A DNA stretch of 15,760 nt, from positions 1 through 15,760 of the forward strand of contig DYSK01000038.1 of assembly GCA_020718315.1 (NCBI GenBank), written 5' to 3'. Every line of letters begins with the position of its first letter. Positions within the stretch are counted from its first letter, which is position 1. Shown here one piece after another: positions 4,980 to 12,760 of the stretch. The notes beneath the pieces were generated by a model, which had not been told where the DNA came from, did not search any database, and was given only the letters and a program-made list of their open reading frames with translations. A program made the translations under genes and the position numbers. Source of the stretch: Draconibacterium orientale. GTDB taxonomy: Bacteria; Bacteroidota; Bacteroidia; Bacteroidales; UBA12170.

Positions 4980-7900
4980 ATGATTCTATTCTTCTATAAA
5001 TCAGCAGAAAACAAATATTTTGTAGTCGAAACAGCCGAAACTTTAAGTCAATCGAACATGGATAAATTGCATTGGCTTTTTTCGGGAGCCAAACAACTTC
5101 CTCTCGATAAAATCGAAGGCTATTTTATTGGCCCTCGAAAAGAAATGATTACCCCATGGAGTACCAATGCGGTAGAAATAACGCAAAATATGGGTATAAG
5201 TGGGATAAGTCGGATAGAAGAATTTCTTCTAGTGGATTCTGAAAACACGCAATTTGATCCCATGTTGGAACGATTGGTAAAAAAGATTGACGCTTCTATT
5301 TTTCAGATTAATAAATCGGCTGCAAAAATAATAACGATCAACGATATAGCTTCCTACAACAAGCAAGAAGGACTTGCTTTGAGTGACGAAGAGGTGGATT
5401 ATTTGAACGAAATTAGTCGTAAAATAAATCGAAAATTAACAGATAGCGAAGTATATGGTTTTGCACAGGTAAATTCAGAACATTGCCGCCACAAAATTTT
5501 CAATGGTACTTTTATCATTGATGGAAATGAAATGAAAGATTCTCTTTTTGCTTTGATAAAAAGAACTTCAAAAGAAAATCCCAATCGTTTGGTGTCGGCA
5601 TATAAAGACAATGTGGCATTTGTGTTAGGTCCCAAAGCCGAACAGTTTTCGCCTGCAAACCAAGACAGAGCAGATTATTTTAGGATTAAAGAAATAGATA
5701 CAGTCATTTCTTTAAAAGCCGAAACGCATAATTTTCCTACTACTGTCGAGCCTTTTAATGGTGCTTCAACCGGAAGTGGAGGCGAAATACGAGATCGGAT
5801 GGCAGGCGGTAAAGGCAGCATTCCCATTGCCGGAACAGCGGTTTATATGACTTCGTATCCGCGAACAAATGGAGACAGAATGTGGGAAAAGGCAACGAAA
5901 CAACGCGCTTGGCTTTATCAATCGCCAGAAGAAATTTTGATAAAAGCATCCAATGGAGCCAGCGATTTTGGAAATAAATTTGGACAGCCCTTGATTTGTG
6001 GAAGCGTACTTACTTTTGAACATGTCGAAAATGAAAAAAAATACGGCTTTGATAAAGTGATTATGCAAGCCGGCGGAATTGGCTTTGGCTTGAAAGAAGA
6101 TGCATTAAAAGACATTCCTGAAGCCGGCGATGTGATTGTAGTTCTGGGTGGCGATAATTATCGAATTGGAATGGGTGGAGGAGCCGTTTCTTCGGTGGCA
6201 ACAGGAGAATTTACCAATGCGATAGAATTGAATGCCGTGCAGCGTGCCAATCCCGAGATGCAAAAAAGAGCTTTTAATACTATTCGGGCAATGATCGAAT
6301 CGGATAAGAACCCGATTGTTTCTATTCACGATCATGGTGCAGGCGGACATTTAAACTGTTTGTCGGAACTTGTGGAAGAAACCGGTGGAATTATTGAGGT
6401 GAAAAAATTGCCCGTTGGCGATCCTACTTTATCGGCAAAAGAAATTATCGGCAACGAATCGCAAGAGCGTATGGGCTTGGTTATGAAGACGAAGGATTTG
6501 AATTATTTACAAAAAGTAGCCGATCGAGAAAGAAGTCCGCTCTATGTTGTTGGAAGAACTACGGCTGATAAACGATTTAAATTTGATGCTGAAGAAGGCG
6601 CTCCAATCGATTTGGATTTGAAAGATTTTTTTGGTAAACCACCTAAAACGGTTTTGGAAGATCGGAAATCAACAAGCAGTTTTTCGGAATTAACCTACTC
6701 TGTGAATCAAATTCACGCTTATTTAGAGGAAGTTTTACAGTTGGAAGCGGTGGCTTGTAAAGATTGGCTTACGAATAAAGTAGATCGATCGGTGAGCGGG
6801 AAAATTGCCAAGCAACAATGTGCCGGACCTATTCAATTGCCACTGAATAATTTAGGCGTTGTTACAATCGACTATCAAGGAGATAAAGGAATTGCTACTT
6901 CCATTGGTCATGCACCAATAGGTGCAATTATTAATCCGGCAAAAGGTTCTCAAATGAGTATTGCCGAAGCGTTGACAAACATTATTTGGGCACCAATTCA
7001 AGATCGATTGGCTGGAATTTCGTTGAGTGCAAATTGGATGTGGCCAGCCAAAAATGAAGGCGAAAATGCTCGACTTTATGAAGCTGTTCAAGCGGTGAGC
7101 AATTTTGCTATACAATTGGGAATCAATATTCCTACCGGAAAAGATTCGCTTTCGATGACACAGAAATACGAGGACGGACTTGTTTTTTCGCCGGGAACAG
7201 TCATTATTTCTGCCGTAGGCGAAGTTTCGGATGTGAAAAAAGTGATAGAACCGGTCATACAAAAAGTAGCGAACAGCAAACTTTTTTATGTTGATTTTTC
7301 ATTTGAAAGTAAAAAGCTGGGAGGAAGTAGTTTTTCGCAAATACGCAATCAACTTGGAAACGAAAGCCCCGGTGTGAGTAATCCCGAAAAATTTAAACTG
7401 GCGTTTAATGCAATTCAAGCGTTGATAGAAGAAAAGTTGATTCTTGCCGGACACGATATTTCAGCCGGAGGAATGATTACGGCTTTGCTGGAGATGAACT
7501 TTGCAAATACAGAAGGAGGATTGTCGCTTGCGCTCGACAGTTTGGCCGAAATGGATTTAATAAAACTCTTGTTTGCCGAAAATCCCGGAATTTTGTTTCA
7601 AACCGATCGGTATGAAGAAGTTGAAAATCGTTTAAAAAAACGAGATGTAAATTATTTTGTAATAGGAGAGCCAATAGCCGAAAGAAAGCTTCAAATAAAT
7701 CACCAAAATACAAATCATGTTTTCGATATCGATGCATTGCGCGCTATTTGGTACAAATCGTCCTATTTATTGGATCGAAAGCAAAGTGGCGAATTGCTTG
7801 CCAAAGTTCGTTTCGAAGAATATAAAAATCAATCACTCTCTTTTCAATTCTCTTCCAATTTTAGTGGAAAACTAAGTCAGTTTGGATTGAGTAAGAAAAG

Positions 7901-8669
7901 AAATTTAAGATCAGGAACCAAAGCAGCTATCATTCGAGAAAAAGGAGTGAATGGCGATCGCGAAATGGCTTATTCTTTGTATTTGGCGGGTTTTGATGTG
8001 AAAGACATTCACATGACTGATTTGATCAGCGGAAGAGAAGATTTGGAAGACCTGAATTTAATTGTGTATGTTGGTGGATTTTCGAATTCGGATGTTTTGG
8101 GCTCAGCAAAAGGATGGGCGGGCGCATTTTTGTACAACAAAAAAGCAAAAAATGCATTAGACAATTTTTATTCACGTGCTGATACTCTGAGTTTAGGTGT
8201 TTGTAATGGTTGTCAGTTGATGGTTGAATTGGGGTTGCTTTATCCGGATCACCGTGCAAAACCAAAAATGCTTCACAACAATAGTCATAAATTTGAGTCT
8301 GGATTTATAAATGTGGATATTCTTGAAAATAATTCCGTTTTCTTGAACAGTCTAGCTGGTCGCAGATTGGGCGTTTGGGTGGCACACGGAGAAGGAAAAT
8401 TTAGTTTCCCATCAGATGAAACAGCTTATTCCATTCCTTTAAAATACAGTTTTAAAAATTATCCTGCCAATCCCAACGGTTCTGATTTCAATGCTGCTGC
8501 TATTTGTTCGAAAGACGGCCGCCATTTAGCCATGATGCCGCACATAGAAAGATCAGTATTCCCTTGGCAGTGGGCACATTATCCTGCCGAAAGAAAAACA
8601 GATGAAATTACGCCATGGCTCGAAGCTTTTGTAAATGCACGAAAATGGATAGAAAGTTCAATGCGCTAA
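4980..8669 (+). CDS. purL: Phosphoribosylformylglycinamidine synthase, single-chain
   Basis: This 1229-residue cytosolic enzyme carries out the fourth step of de novo purine synthesis: FGAR + ATP + glutamine gives FGAM. After the N-terminal domain come AQVNSEHCRHK (162-172) and TH250NFPT with ATP-site GSGGEIRD. H450-D-H-G-A-G-G and H825-D-I-S-A-G-G are the paired glycine-rich motifs of the two AIRS-like halves. The C-terminal class I glutaminase starts near residue 981. Its nucleophile is C1075 in GVCNGCQL, and H1188/E1190 in PHIERSVFPW complete the triad. This is the fused long form, equivalent to E. coli PurL (about 1295 residues), so separate purQ and purS are not expected. The frame is intact throughout. 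The start at 4980 lies shortly after a good -7 box. The gene appears monocistronic, ending before a strong bidirectional terminator. Confidence 0.97.
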   Translation: MILFFYKSAENKYFVVETAETLSQSNMDKLHWLFSGAKQLPLDKIEGYFIGPRKEMITPWSTNAVEITQNMGISGISRIEEFLLVDSENTQFDPMLERLVKKIDASIFQINKSAAKIITINDIASYNKQEGLALSDEEVDYLNEISRKINRKLTDSEVYGFAQVNSEHCRHKIFNGTFIIDGNEMKDSLFALIKRTSKENPNRLVSAYKDNVAFVLGPKAEQFSPANQDRADYFRIKEIDTVISLKAETHNFPTTVEPFNGASTGSGGEIRDRMAGGKGSIPIAGTAVYMTSYPRTNGDRMWEKATKQRAWLYQSPEEILIKASNGASDFGNKFGQPLICGSVLTFEHVENEKKYGFDKVIMQAGGIGFGLKEDALKDIPEAGDVIVVLGGDNYRIGMGGGAVSSVATGEFTNAIELNAVQRANPEMQKRAFNTIRAMIESDKNPIVSIHDHGAGGHLNCLSELVEETGGIIEVKKLPVGDPTLSAKEIIGNESQERMGLVMKTKDLNYLQKVADRERSPLYVVGRTTADKRFKFDAEEGAPIDLDLKDFFGKPPKTVLEDRKSTSSFSELTYSVNQIHAYLEEVLQLEAVACKDWLTNKVDRSVSGKIAKQQCAGPIQLPLNNLGVVTIDYQGDKGIATSIGHAPIGAIINPAKGSQMSIAEALTNIIWAPIQDRLAGISLSANWMWPAKNEGENARLYEAVQAVSNFAIQLGINIPTGKDSLSMTQKYEDGLVFSPGTVIISAVGEVSDVKKVIEPVIQKVANSKLFYVDFSFESKKLGGSSFSQIRNQLGNESPGVSNPEKFKLAFNAIQALIEEKLILAGHDISAGGMITALLEMNFANTEGGLSLALDSLAEMDLIKLLFAENPGILFQTDRYEEVENRLKKRDVNYFVIGEPIAERKLQINHQNTNHVFDIDALRAIWYKSSYLLDRKQSGELLAKVRFEEYKNQSLSFQFSSNFSGKLSQFGLSKKRNLRSGTKAAIIREKGVNGDREMAYSLYLAGFDVKDIHMTDLISGREDLEDLNLIVYVGGFSNSDVLGSAKGWAGAFLYNKKAKNALDNFYSRADTLSLGVCNGCQLMVELGLLYPDHRAKPKMLHNNSHKFESGFINVDILENNSVFLNSLAGRRLGVWVAHGEGKFSFPSDETAYSIPLKYSFKNYPANPNGSDFNAAAICSKDGRHLAMMPHIERSVFPWQWAHYPAERKTDEITPWLEAFVNARKWIESSMR

Positions 8670-8685
8670 TAAAAATAGGTTTTTT

Positions 8686-8702
8686 CGCTTAGATAATAAG
8701 CG
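8686..8702. other. Small hairpin after purL
   Basis: CGCTTA (8686-8691) pairs with TAAGCG (8697-8702) around a 5-nt loop. No T-run follows on the plus strand, so it is not a terminator by itself. It may protect the purL 3' end or simply be chance. Confidence 0.3.
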
Positions 8703-8710
8703 AGTATGGA

Positions 8711-8747
8711 TAAAAAAAAGAGCCGATTTTTTCAGCTCTTTTTTTTA
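8711..8747. terminator. Bidirectional terminator between purL and the polysaccharide operon
   Basis: A 13-bp stem (8711-8723 with 8735-8747) has the core GAGC/GCTC and an 11-nt loop. The flanks are A8 on one side and T8 on the other, so both strands give a hairpin followed by a U-run. It serves purL on the plus strand and the convergent six-gene block on the minus strand, whose last stop codon is 7 nt away. Confidence 0.88.
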
Positions 8748-8753
8748 TTTTAA

Positions 8754-9929
8754 TTATTTGGCAGCCCGAATAGCATCCGGCCAGAGATTCATTTGATCGA
8801 TCAATTCTGTCGTTACTTTCTGATCTGTTAGGATATACCAATCGAGCGATTTGTCGGTACTGGTTTCGTTGGAATAGTGAAAGAAAATAATGGAATTGAT
8901 AGCCGGATAGTCTATTGGAATAGCACTAAAAGCTTGTTTAAACCACTCTGATCTTTCGCCACCAATACTTAATGAACCAAATTCAGAGATCATCATGGGT
9001 TTTTTTAGCTTTAAAAGTATTTCGTAACTATTGGATAATAATTCGTCGAAACTCCACCATTTACTCCACGAAAGACTAGTCCCGAAATTTAATACGCCAA
9101 AAGAAATGACATCAACAAATCGATCGCCGGGATAATATCCATCAAAATCGTAGGAAAGGTGAGGGTTCCAAACCCAAATGATATTGTTAACTTGATTTTC
9201 TTCAAACAATCCGTGAACATGATGCCAAGCATTGATATAATCTTGAGCAAAATTATTTTGAGGTCCCCATGGATAGTGATAAGGGTCATTCATTTCGTGT
9301 CCAAATCTGATATAGATAGGATGAGCAAATTTTTTGGCTTCCAAAGCCCATTTAACAATATAGCTATCATAATCGCCTTTTGCAATAGCGGCTAATGAAC
9401 CTTTGTCTCTTTTTTCGAGCGAAGGTTCTATTTTAGGATAATTTTGGATAGAAAAAGCACCTACCCATGGTTCCCAAGTAATCATGGGAATGGAACCCAA
9501 TCCATAGATAGTTTCGGCTTCTGTCATCGGGAATTCGTGTTCTCTCTTTTCGCCCCAAGCTCTGTAAATATGGATAATAGGGAAAGTTGTATGCAAACTG
9601 TCTTCCAGATCAATTATTTTTTCGTAAGAATCAATCTGTGTATTGTCAGAAGCACCTAACAAAATAATCTTGGAATTGATCAAGTTTGATTTATCATCAC
9701 GAATGGCTGTAAACCAATTCAATTTTTCGGCTCTTCTATTTTCGCGCTGTTTCAAAATCGCATTTTCTTCTATGCCACCAATTATATCTGTTGTCTTATT
9801 TAAAAGCGAGCCTATCGGTCCGGCCGTATCTTTACTTATAGTTGCGATGGCCATCACAATCAGAAAACCTAAAATTAAGGCAATGATTACATATAGGATA
9901 CGAGGTGTTTTTTTTAATAATTTATCCAT
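8754..9929 (-). CDS. Membrane-anchored GH26-like glycoside hydrolase
   Basis: This 391-residue protein starts with a basic stretch and one hydrophobic helix (about 11-30), with no lipobox, so it is probably anchored in the inner membrane with the enzyme in the periplasm. A polar linker (31-75) leads to a (beta/alpha)8-type domain. W152-E-P-W155, RFGHE212MND (probable acid/base Glu) and ISE316FGS (probable nucleophile) are the hallmarks of clan GH-A family 26, which contains beta-mannanases, beta-1,3-xylanases and lichenases. The exact substrate cannot be read. It is the last gene of the block, 28 nt after the SDR gene. Synthase-dependent exopolysaccharide operons usually carry a periplasmic hydrolase or lyase (BcsZ, AlgL, PslG), so a role in trimming or clearing the polymer made by the neighbouring GT2 is inferred rather than nutritional breakdown. 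Confidence 0.82.
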   Translation of the reverse strand: MDKLLKKTPRILYVIIALILGFLIVMAIATISKDTAGPIGSLLNKTTDIIGGIEENAILKQRENRRAEKLNWFTAIRDDKSNLINSKIILLGASDNTQIDSYEKIIDLEDSLHTTFPIIHIYRAWGEKREHEFPMTEAETIYGLGSIPMITWEPWVGAFSIQNYPKIEPSLEKRDKGSLAAIAKGDYDSYIVKWALEAKKFAHPIYIRFGHEMNDPYHYPWGPQNNFAQDYINAWHHVHGLFEENQVNNIIWVWNPHLSYDFDGYYPGDRFVDVISFGVLNFGTSLSWSKWWSFDELLSNSYEILLKLKKPMMISEFGSLSIGGERSEWFKQAFSAIPIDYPAINSIIFFHYSNETSTDKSLDWYILTDQKVTTELIDQMNLWPDAIRAAK

Positions 9930-9957
9930 ATTAATTCTTTTAAATTTTGTTGAGAGT

Positions 9958-10860
9958 TTACTTATTTATTAATTTTTCTAATCCTTGATTCATCGAAAAT
10001 GAAGGAGTAAAACCAAGTTTTTCTTTGATTTTAGCATTATCTCCAATCATTTCCCAAACTTCATTTTCGCGGTAGGGAAGTGCTCCAAGTTGTACTTTGG
10101 CTGTTCCTTCCATTTTTTGATTTACAAAAGAAGCCAATGATGCCAACGAACTTCCAATTCCGCTACACACATTAAATGTTTCGTTGTAAGCAGCCGGGTT
10201 TAGGGCGGTGAGTGTCAAGGCACGAATCACGTCTTCTACAAACAAAAAATCTCTGCTTTGTTCTCCTTTTGTCATCAAGAAATCTTCGCCTCTTTTGAGA
10301 CTGTTTATCATCTGCGAAATAAAAAAATCTTCCGACATGTTTTCGCCATAGAAGTTAAACAACCTCAAGATCGTAAAATTTTGATGGTATTGTTGACCAA
10401 AAGTTTTAATCAGGTTTTCGGCCATCACTTTGGTCAACGAATAAGGCGAAACAGGCATTGGCAAAAGTTCTTCATGAAAAGGAGATGCGTTATTACCATA
10501 AATTTCGCTTGTTGAAGTAAATATAAACTGCTGGCATTGTGTTTGCTCCAGCGATTTAAGCAGATGAAAGGTTCCCGTTACATTAACTTTGAGCATGTTT
10601 TCGAAGATCGAAAAATCTCTGTTTCGATTGAGACTTGCAGCTAAATGATACACGATATCGGGCTGAATTTGTTGAATCACAGCATTCAATTCTTCAAATT
10701 TAGTAATGTCGATCGGGAAATGGCGGTCGCTTTTTTCGGCTTCGATGGAAATAATGTAAACATCAGCTCCTTTTTCTTGCAAAGCTTTTACCAAAAAGGA
10801 GCCAAGGTAACCTTGTCCACCCGTAACAACAATTTTTTTATTTACGATTGACCGGTCCAT
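9958..10860 (-). CDS. Extended-SDR sugar-nucleotide epimerase/reductase
   Basis: This 300-residue cytosolic protein has the NAD(P)-binding VTG14GQG17YLG20 motif, a Y-H-L-A-A-S strand (71-76), the catalytic Ser/Thr region TSTSE (115-119) and Y140-S-L-T-K144. The C-terminal substrate domain holds RDFLFVEDV (203-211). This is the NAD-dependent epimerase/dehydratase family. Lying directly after rfbF and rfbG, it most likely acts on CDP-4-keto-6-deoxyglucose, as a C4 reductase or an epimerase giving a CDP-6-deoxyhexose. The sequence alone does not settle which. The start at 10860 overlaps the end of rfbG by 19 nt, and the Rossmann strand begins at residue 8, so no later start is possible. The overlap suggests translational coupling with rfbG. 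Confidence 0.85.
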   Translation of the reverse strand: MDRSIVNKKIVVTGGQGYLGSFLVKALQEKGADVYIISIEAEKSDRHFPIDITKFEELNAVIQQIQPDIVYHLAASLNRNRDFSIFENMLKVNVTGTFHLLKSLEQTQCQQFIFTSTSEIYGNNASPFHEELLPMPVSPYSLTKVMAENLIKTFGQQYHQNFTILRLFNFYGENMSEDFFISQMINSLKRGEDFLMTKGEQSRDFLFVEDVIRALTLTALNPAAYNETFNVCSGIGSSLASLASFVNQKMEGTAKVQLGALPYRENEVWEMIGDNAKIKEKLGFTPSFSMNQGLEKLINK

Positions 10861-11963
10861 TGCAAATTGGCTTTTGATGCATCGTTTACATATTCTATTA
10901 TTTGTTTTTCAGTTTCCACTCTTCCTGAAACGTAATAATCGCGGTACCAGCAAATTGTTTTTTCGATGGTTTTGTCTATTCCCCACACAGGTTTCCATTT
11001 CATCAACTTATTCGCTTTTGAACAATCCAGCATAAGCAGATGCGCTTCGTGTTGATCGTTTGGATCTTTGCTGAACTCTATTTTAATCGAATCCCATTGT
11101 TTTTTTGATAATTCCACTATTTCATCTACGGGTAAATTGCTATTCATATCCGGACCGAAATTCCATCCTTCGGCATAATCTGCCTTTTGATTTAAAAGTT
11201 GCCAACCCAGTGTGAGATATCCGCTCAAAGGTTCTAAAACGTGTTGCCAAGGCCGAGTCGCTTTTGGATTTCTTATTTTCACCACCTCCTTGAGTGCAGT
11301 AGCTCTAACAATATCGGGGATCAATCTGTCGGCAGCCCAATCTCCTCCACCTATCACATTACCGGCTCTGCCGGTGGCTATCAATACATGATGCGAAATT
11401 TTGTATTTTTCGATGTTAAAATAAGAATTTCTGTAGGAAGCGGTTAATATTTCGGAACAGCCTTTTGAAGCGCTGTACGGATCGAAACCGCCCATCGGTT
11501 CATTTTCTCGATAGCCCCAATTCCATTCTTTATTTTCATAACATTTATCGCTCGTTACGTTTACAATTGCTTTTACGGAAGCTGTTTTTCTACATGCTTC
11601 AAACACATTAAGTGTTCCCATAACATTGGTTGAAAAGGTTTCAACAGGATTTAAATAAGACTTCTTTACCAAAGCTTGAGCAGCAAGGTGAAATACGATT
11701 TCGGGTTGAATTTCTTGTAAATAGCTATCCAAAGCTCCTAATTCAGTGATATCTCCATATTTTTGATGAATGGGAATATTCAATAAGTCGATGTGATTGA
11801 GTGAATCTTCGTTTTTTAATGCAAAACCATAAACATTGGCGCCCATTTTATGTAACCAAAGCGCCAACCACGAACCTTTGAAGCCGGTGTGTCCGGTGAT
11901 AAGCACTTTTTTGTTGCTGTAAACACCACCAAATAATTCCTTAAAATCTACCATGTTTTCCAT
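10842..11963 (-). CDS. rfbG: CDP-glucose 4,6-dehydratase
   Basis: This 373-residue NAD-dependent extended SDR converts CDP-glucose to CDP-4-keto-6-deoxyglucose. Visible motifs are the cofactor site TG24HTGFKG30SWL, FHLAAQALV (91-99), the dehydratase signature T137-S-D-K140 followed by CYEN, and Y163-S-A-S-K167. GRAGNVIGGGDWA..R (198-213) and RPWQHVLEPL (237-246) are typical of CDP-glucose dehydratases. The length is normal for RfbG. The first ATG (11963) overlaps rfbF by 16 nt and the next one (M4, 11954) by 7 nt; either could be used. The reading frame is intact. It takes the product of rfbF and passes its own to the SDR encoded just downstream. Confidence 0.93.
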   Translation of the reverse strand: MENMVDFKELFGGVYSNKKVLITGHTGFKGSWLALWLHKMGANVYGFALKNEDSLNHIDLLNIPIHQKYGDITELGALDSYLQEIQPEIVFHLAAQALVKKSYLNPVETFSTNVMGTLNVFEACRKTASVKAIVNVTSDKCYENKEWNWGYRENEPMGGFDPYSASKGCSEILTASYRNSYFNIEKYKISHHVLIATGRAGNVIGGGDWAADRLIPDIVRATALKEVVKIRNPKATRPWQHVLEPLSGYLTLGWQLLNQKADYAEGWNFGPDMNSNLPVDEIVELSKKQWDSIKIEFSKDPNDQHEAHLLMLDCSKANKLMKWKPVWGIDKTIEKTICWYRDYYVSGRVETEKQIIEYVNDASKANLQWTGQS

Positions 11964-12724
11964 AATGCTTTATTTTGATTCCACATATCATTCAGTTGTT
12001 TATTATCCCTTTGAGTGTCCATTGGTTTCCAGAACCCGTGGTGTTTATAAGAATATAATTCTCCGTCTTTAGCTAAATTTTCCAAAGGTTCTCTTTCCCA
12101 AATGGTGCTTAATCCTCCTGTTATGTAATTAAATGCTTTGGGTTCGCATACAAAAAAACCGGCGTTAATCCAACCGCCGTCGCCTACCGGTTTTTCCATA
12201 AATTTATCAACCAGGCCCGAATTTTCGTTAAAAGAGACACCCCCAAAACGACCTTCGGGTTGAACGGTTGTCATAGTAACTGCTTTTCCGTGCGATTTAT
12301 GAAAATTGACCAATTCTTTGATATTTACATTTCCCACTCCGTCGCCGTAAGTAAGCATAAATGATTCATCACCAACCACGTCTTTTGCTTGCAATATTCT
12401 TCCGCCCGTCATGGTATCCAGTCCGGTATCTAAAAGTGTTATTTTCCAAGGTTCTGAATTGGTATTTAATATTTTGACTTGATTATTAGACAAATCAATT
12501 TCTATATTACTCTGACGCATAAAATAGTTCACAAAATATTCTTTGATCACATATCCTTTGTAACCCAACAATACTACAAAGTCGTTAAAGCCAAATTGCG
12601 AATAGATTTTCATAATATGCCATAGAATTGGGCTGGGGCCAATATTTATCATCGGTTTTGGTTTTAGTTCGGTTTCTTCGCTAAAGCGTGTTCCAAAACC
12701 ACCTGCTAGTAGGAGTGTTTTCAT
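11948..12724 (-). CDS. rfbF: Glucose-1-phosphate cytidylyltransferase
   Basis: This 258-residue cytosolic nucleotidyltransferase forms CDP-glucose from CTP and glucose 1-phosphate. The N-terminal signature LAGGFGTRFSEET (6-18) with KPKPM (21-25) binds the nucleotide. Y126-G-D128-G holds the metal-binding Asp, EKP (177-179) and W185-I-N-A-G-F line the sugar site, and FWKPMD236T provides the second metal ligand. Length and motifs match RfbF (about 257 residues) rather than RmlA or GalU. It starts 36 nt after the glycosyltransferase stop and overlaps rfbG at its 3' end. It commits glucose 1-phosphate to the CDP-deoxysugar branch. Confidence 0.94.
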   Translation of the reverse strand: MKTLLLAGGFGTRFSEETELKPKPMINIGPSPILWHIMKIYSQFGFNDFVVLLGYKGYVIKEYFVNYFMRQSNIEIDLSNNQVKILNTNSEPWKITLLDTGLDTMTGGRILQAKDVVGDESFMLTYGDGVGNVNIKELVNFHKSHGKAVTMTTVQPEGRFGGVSFNENSGLVDKFMEKPVGDGGWINAGFFVCEPKAFNYITGGLSTIWEREPLENLAKDGELYSYKHHGFWKPMDTQRDNKQLNDMWNQNKALWKTW

Positions 12725-12760
12725 TTGATAGGAGTTTAAATTTAATTGAAATTATATCTT

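Noticed and set aside
6852..7262. A 136-residue minus-strand open frame inside purL
   Set aside because: The plus strand here encodes conserved PurL sequence; the reverse frame has no family features and is a shadow.
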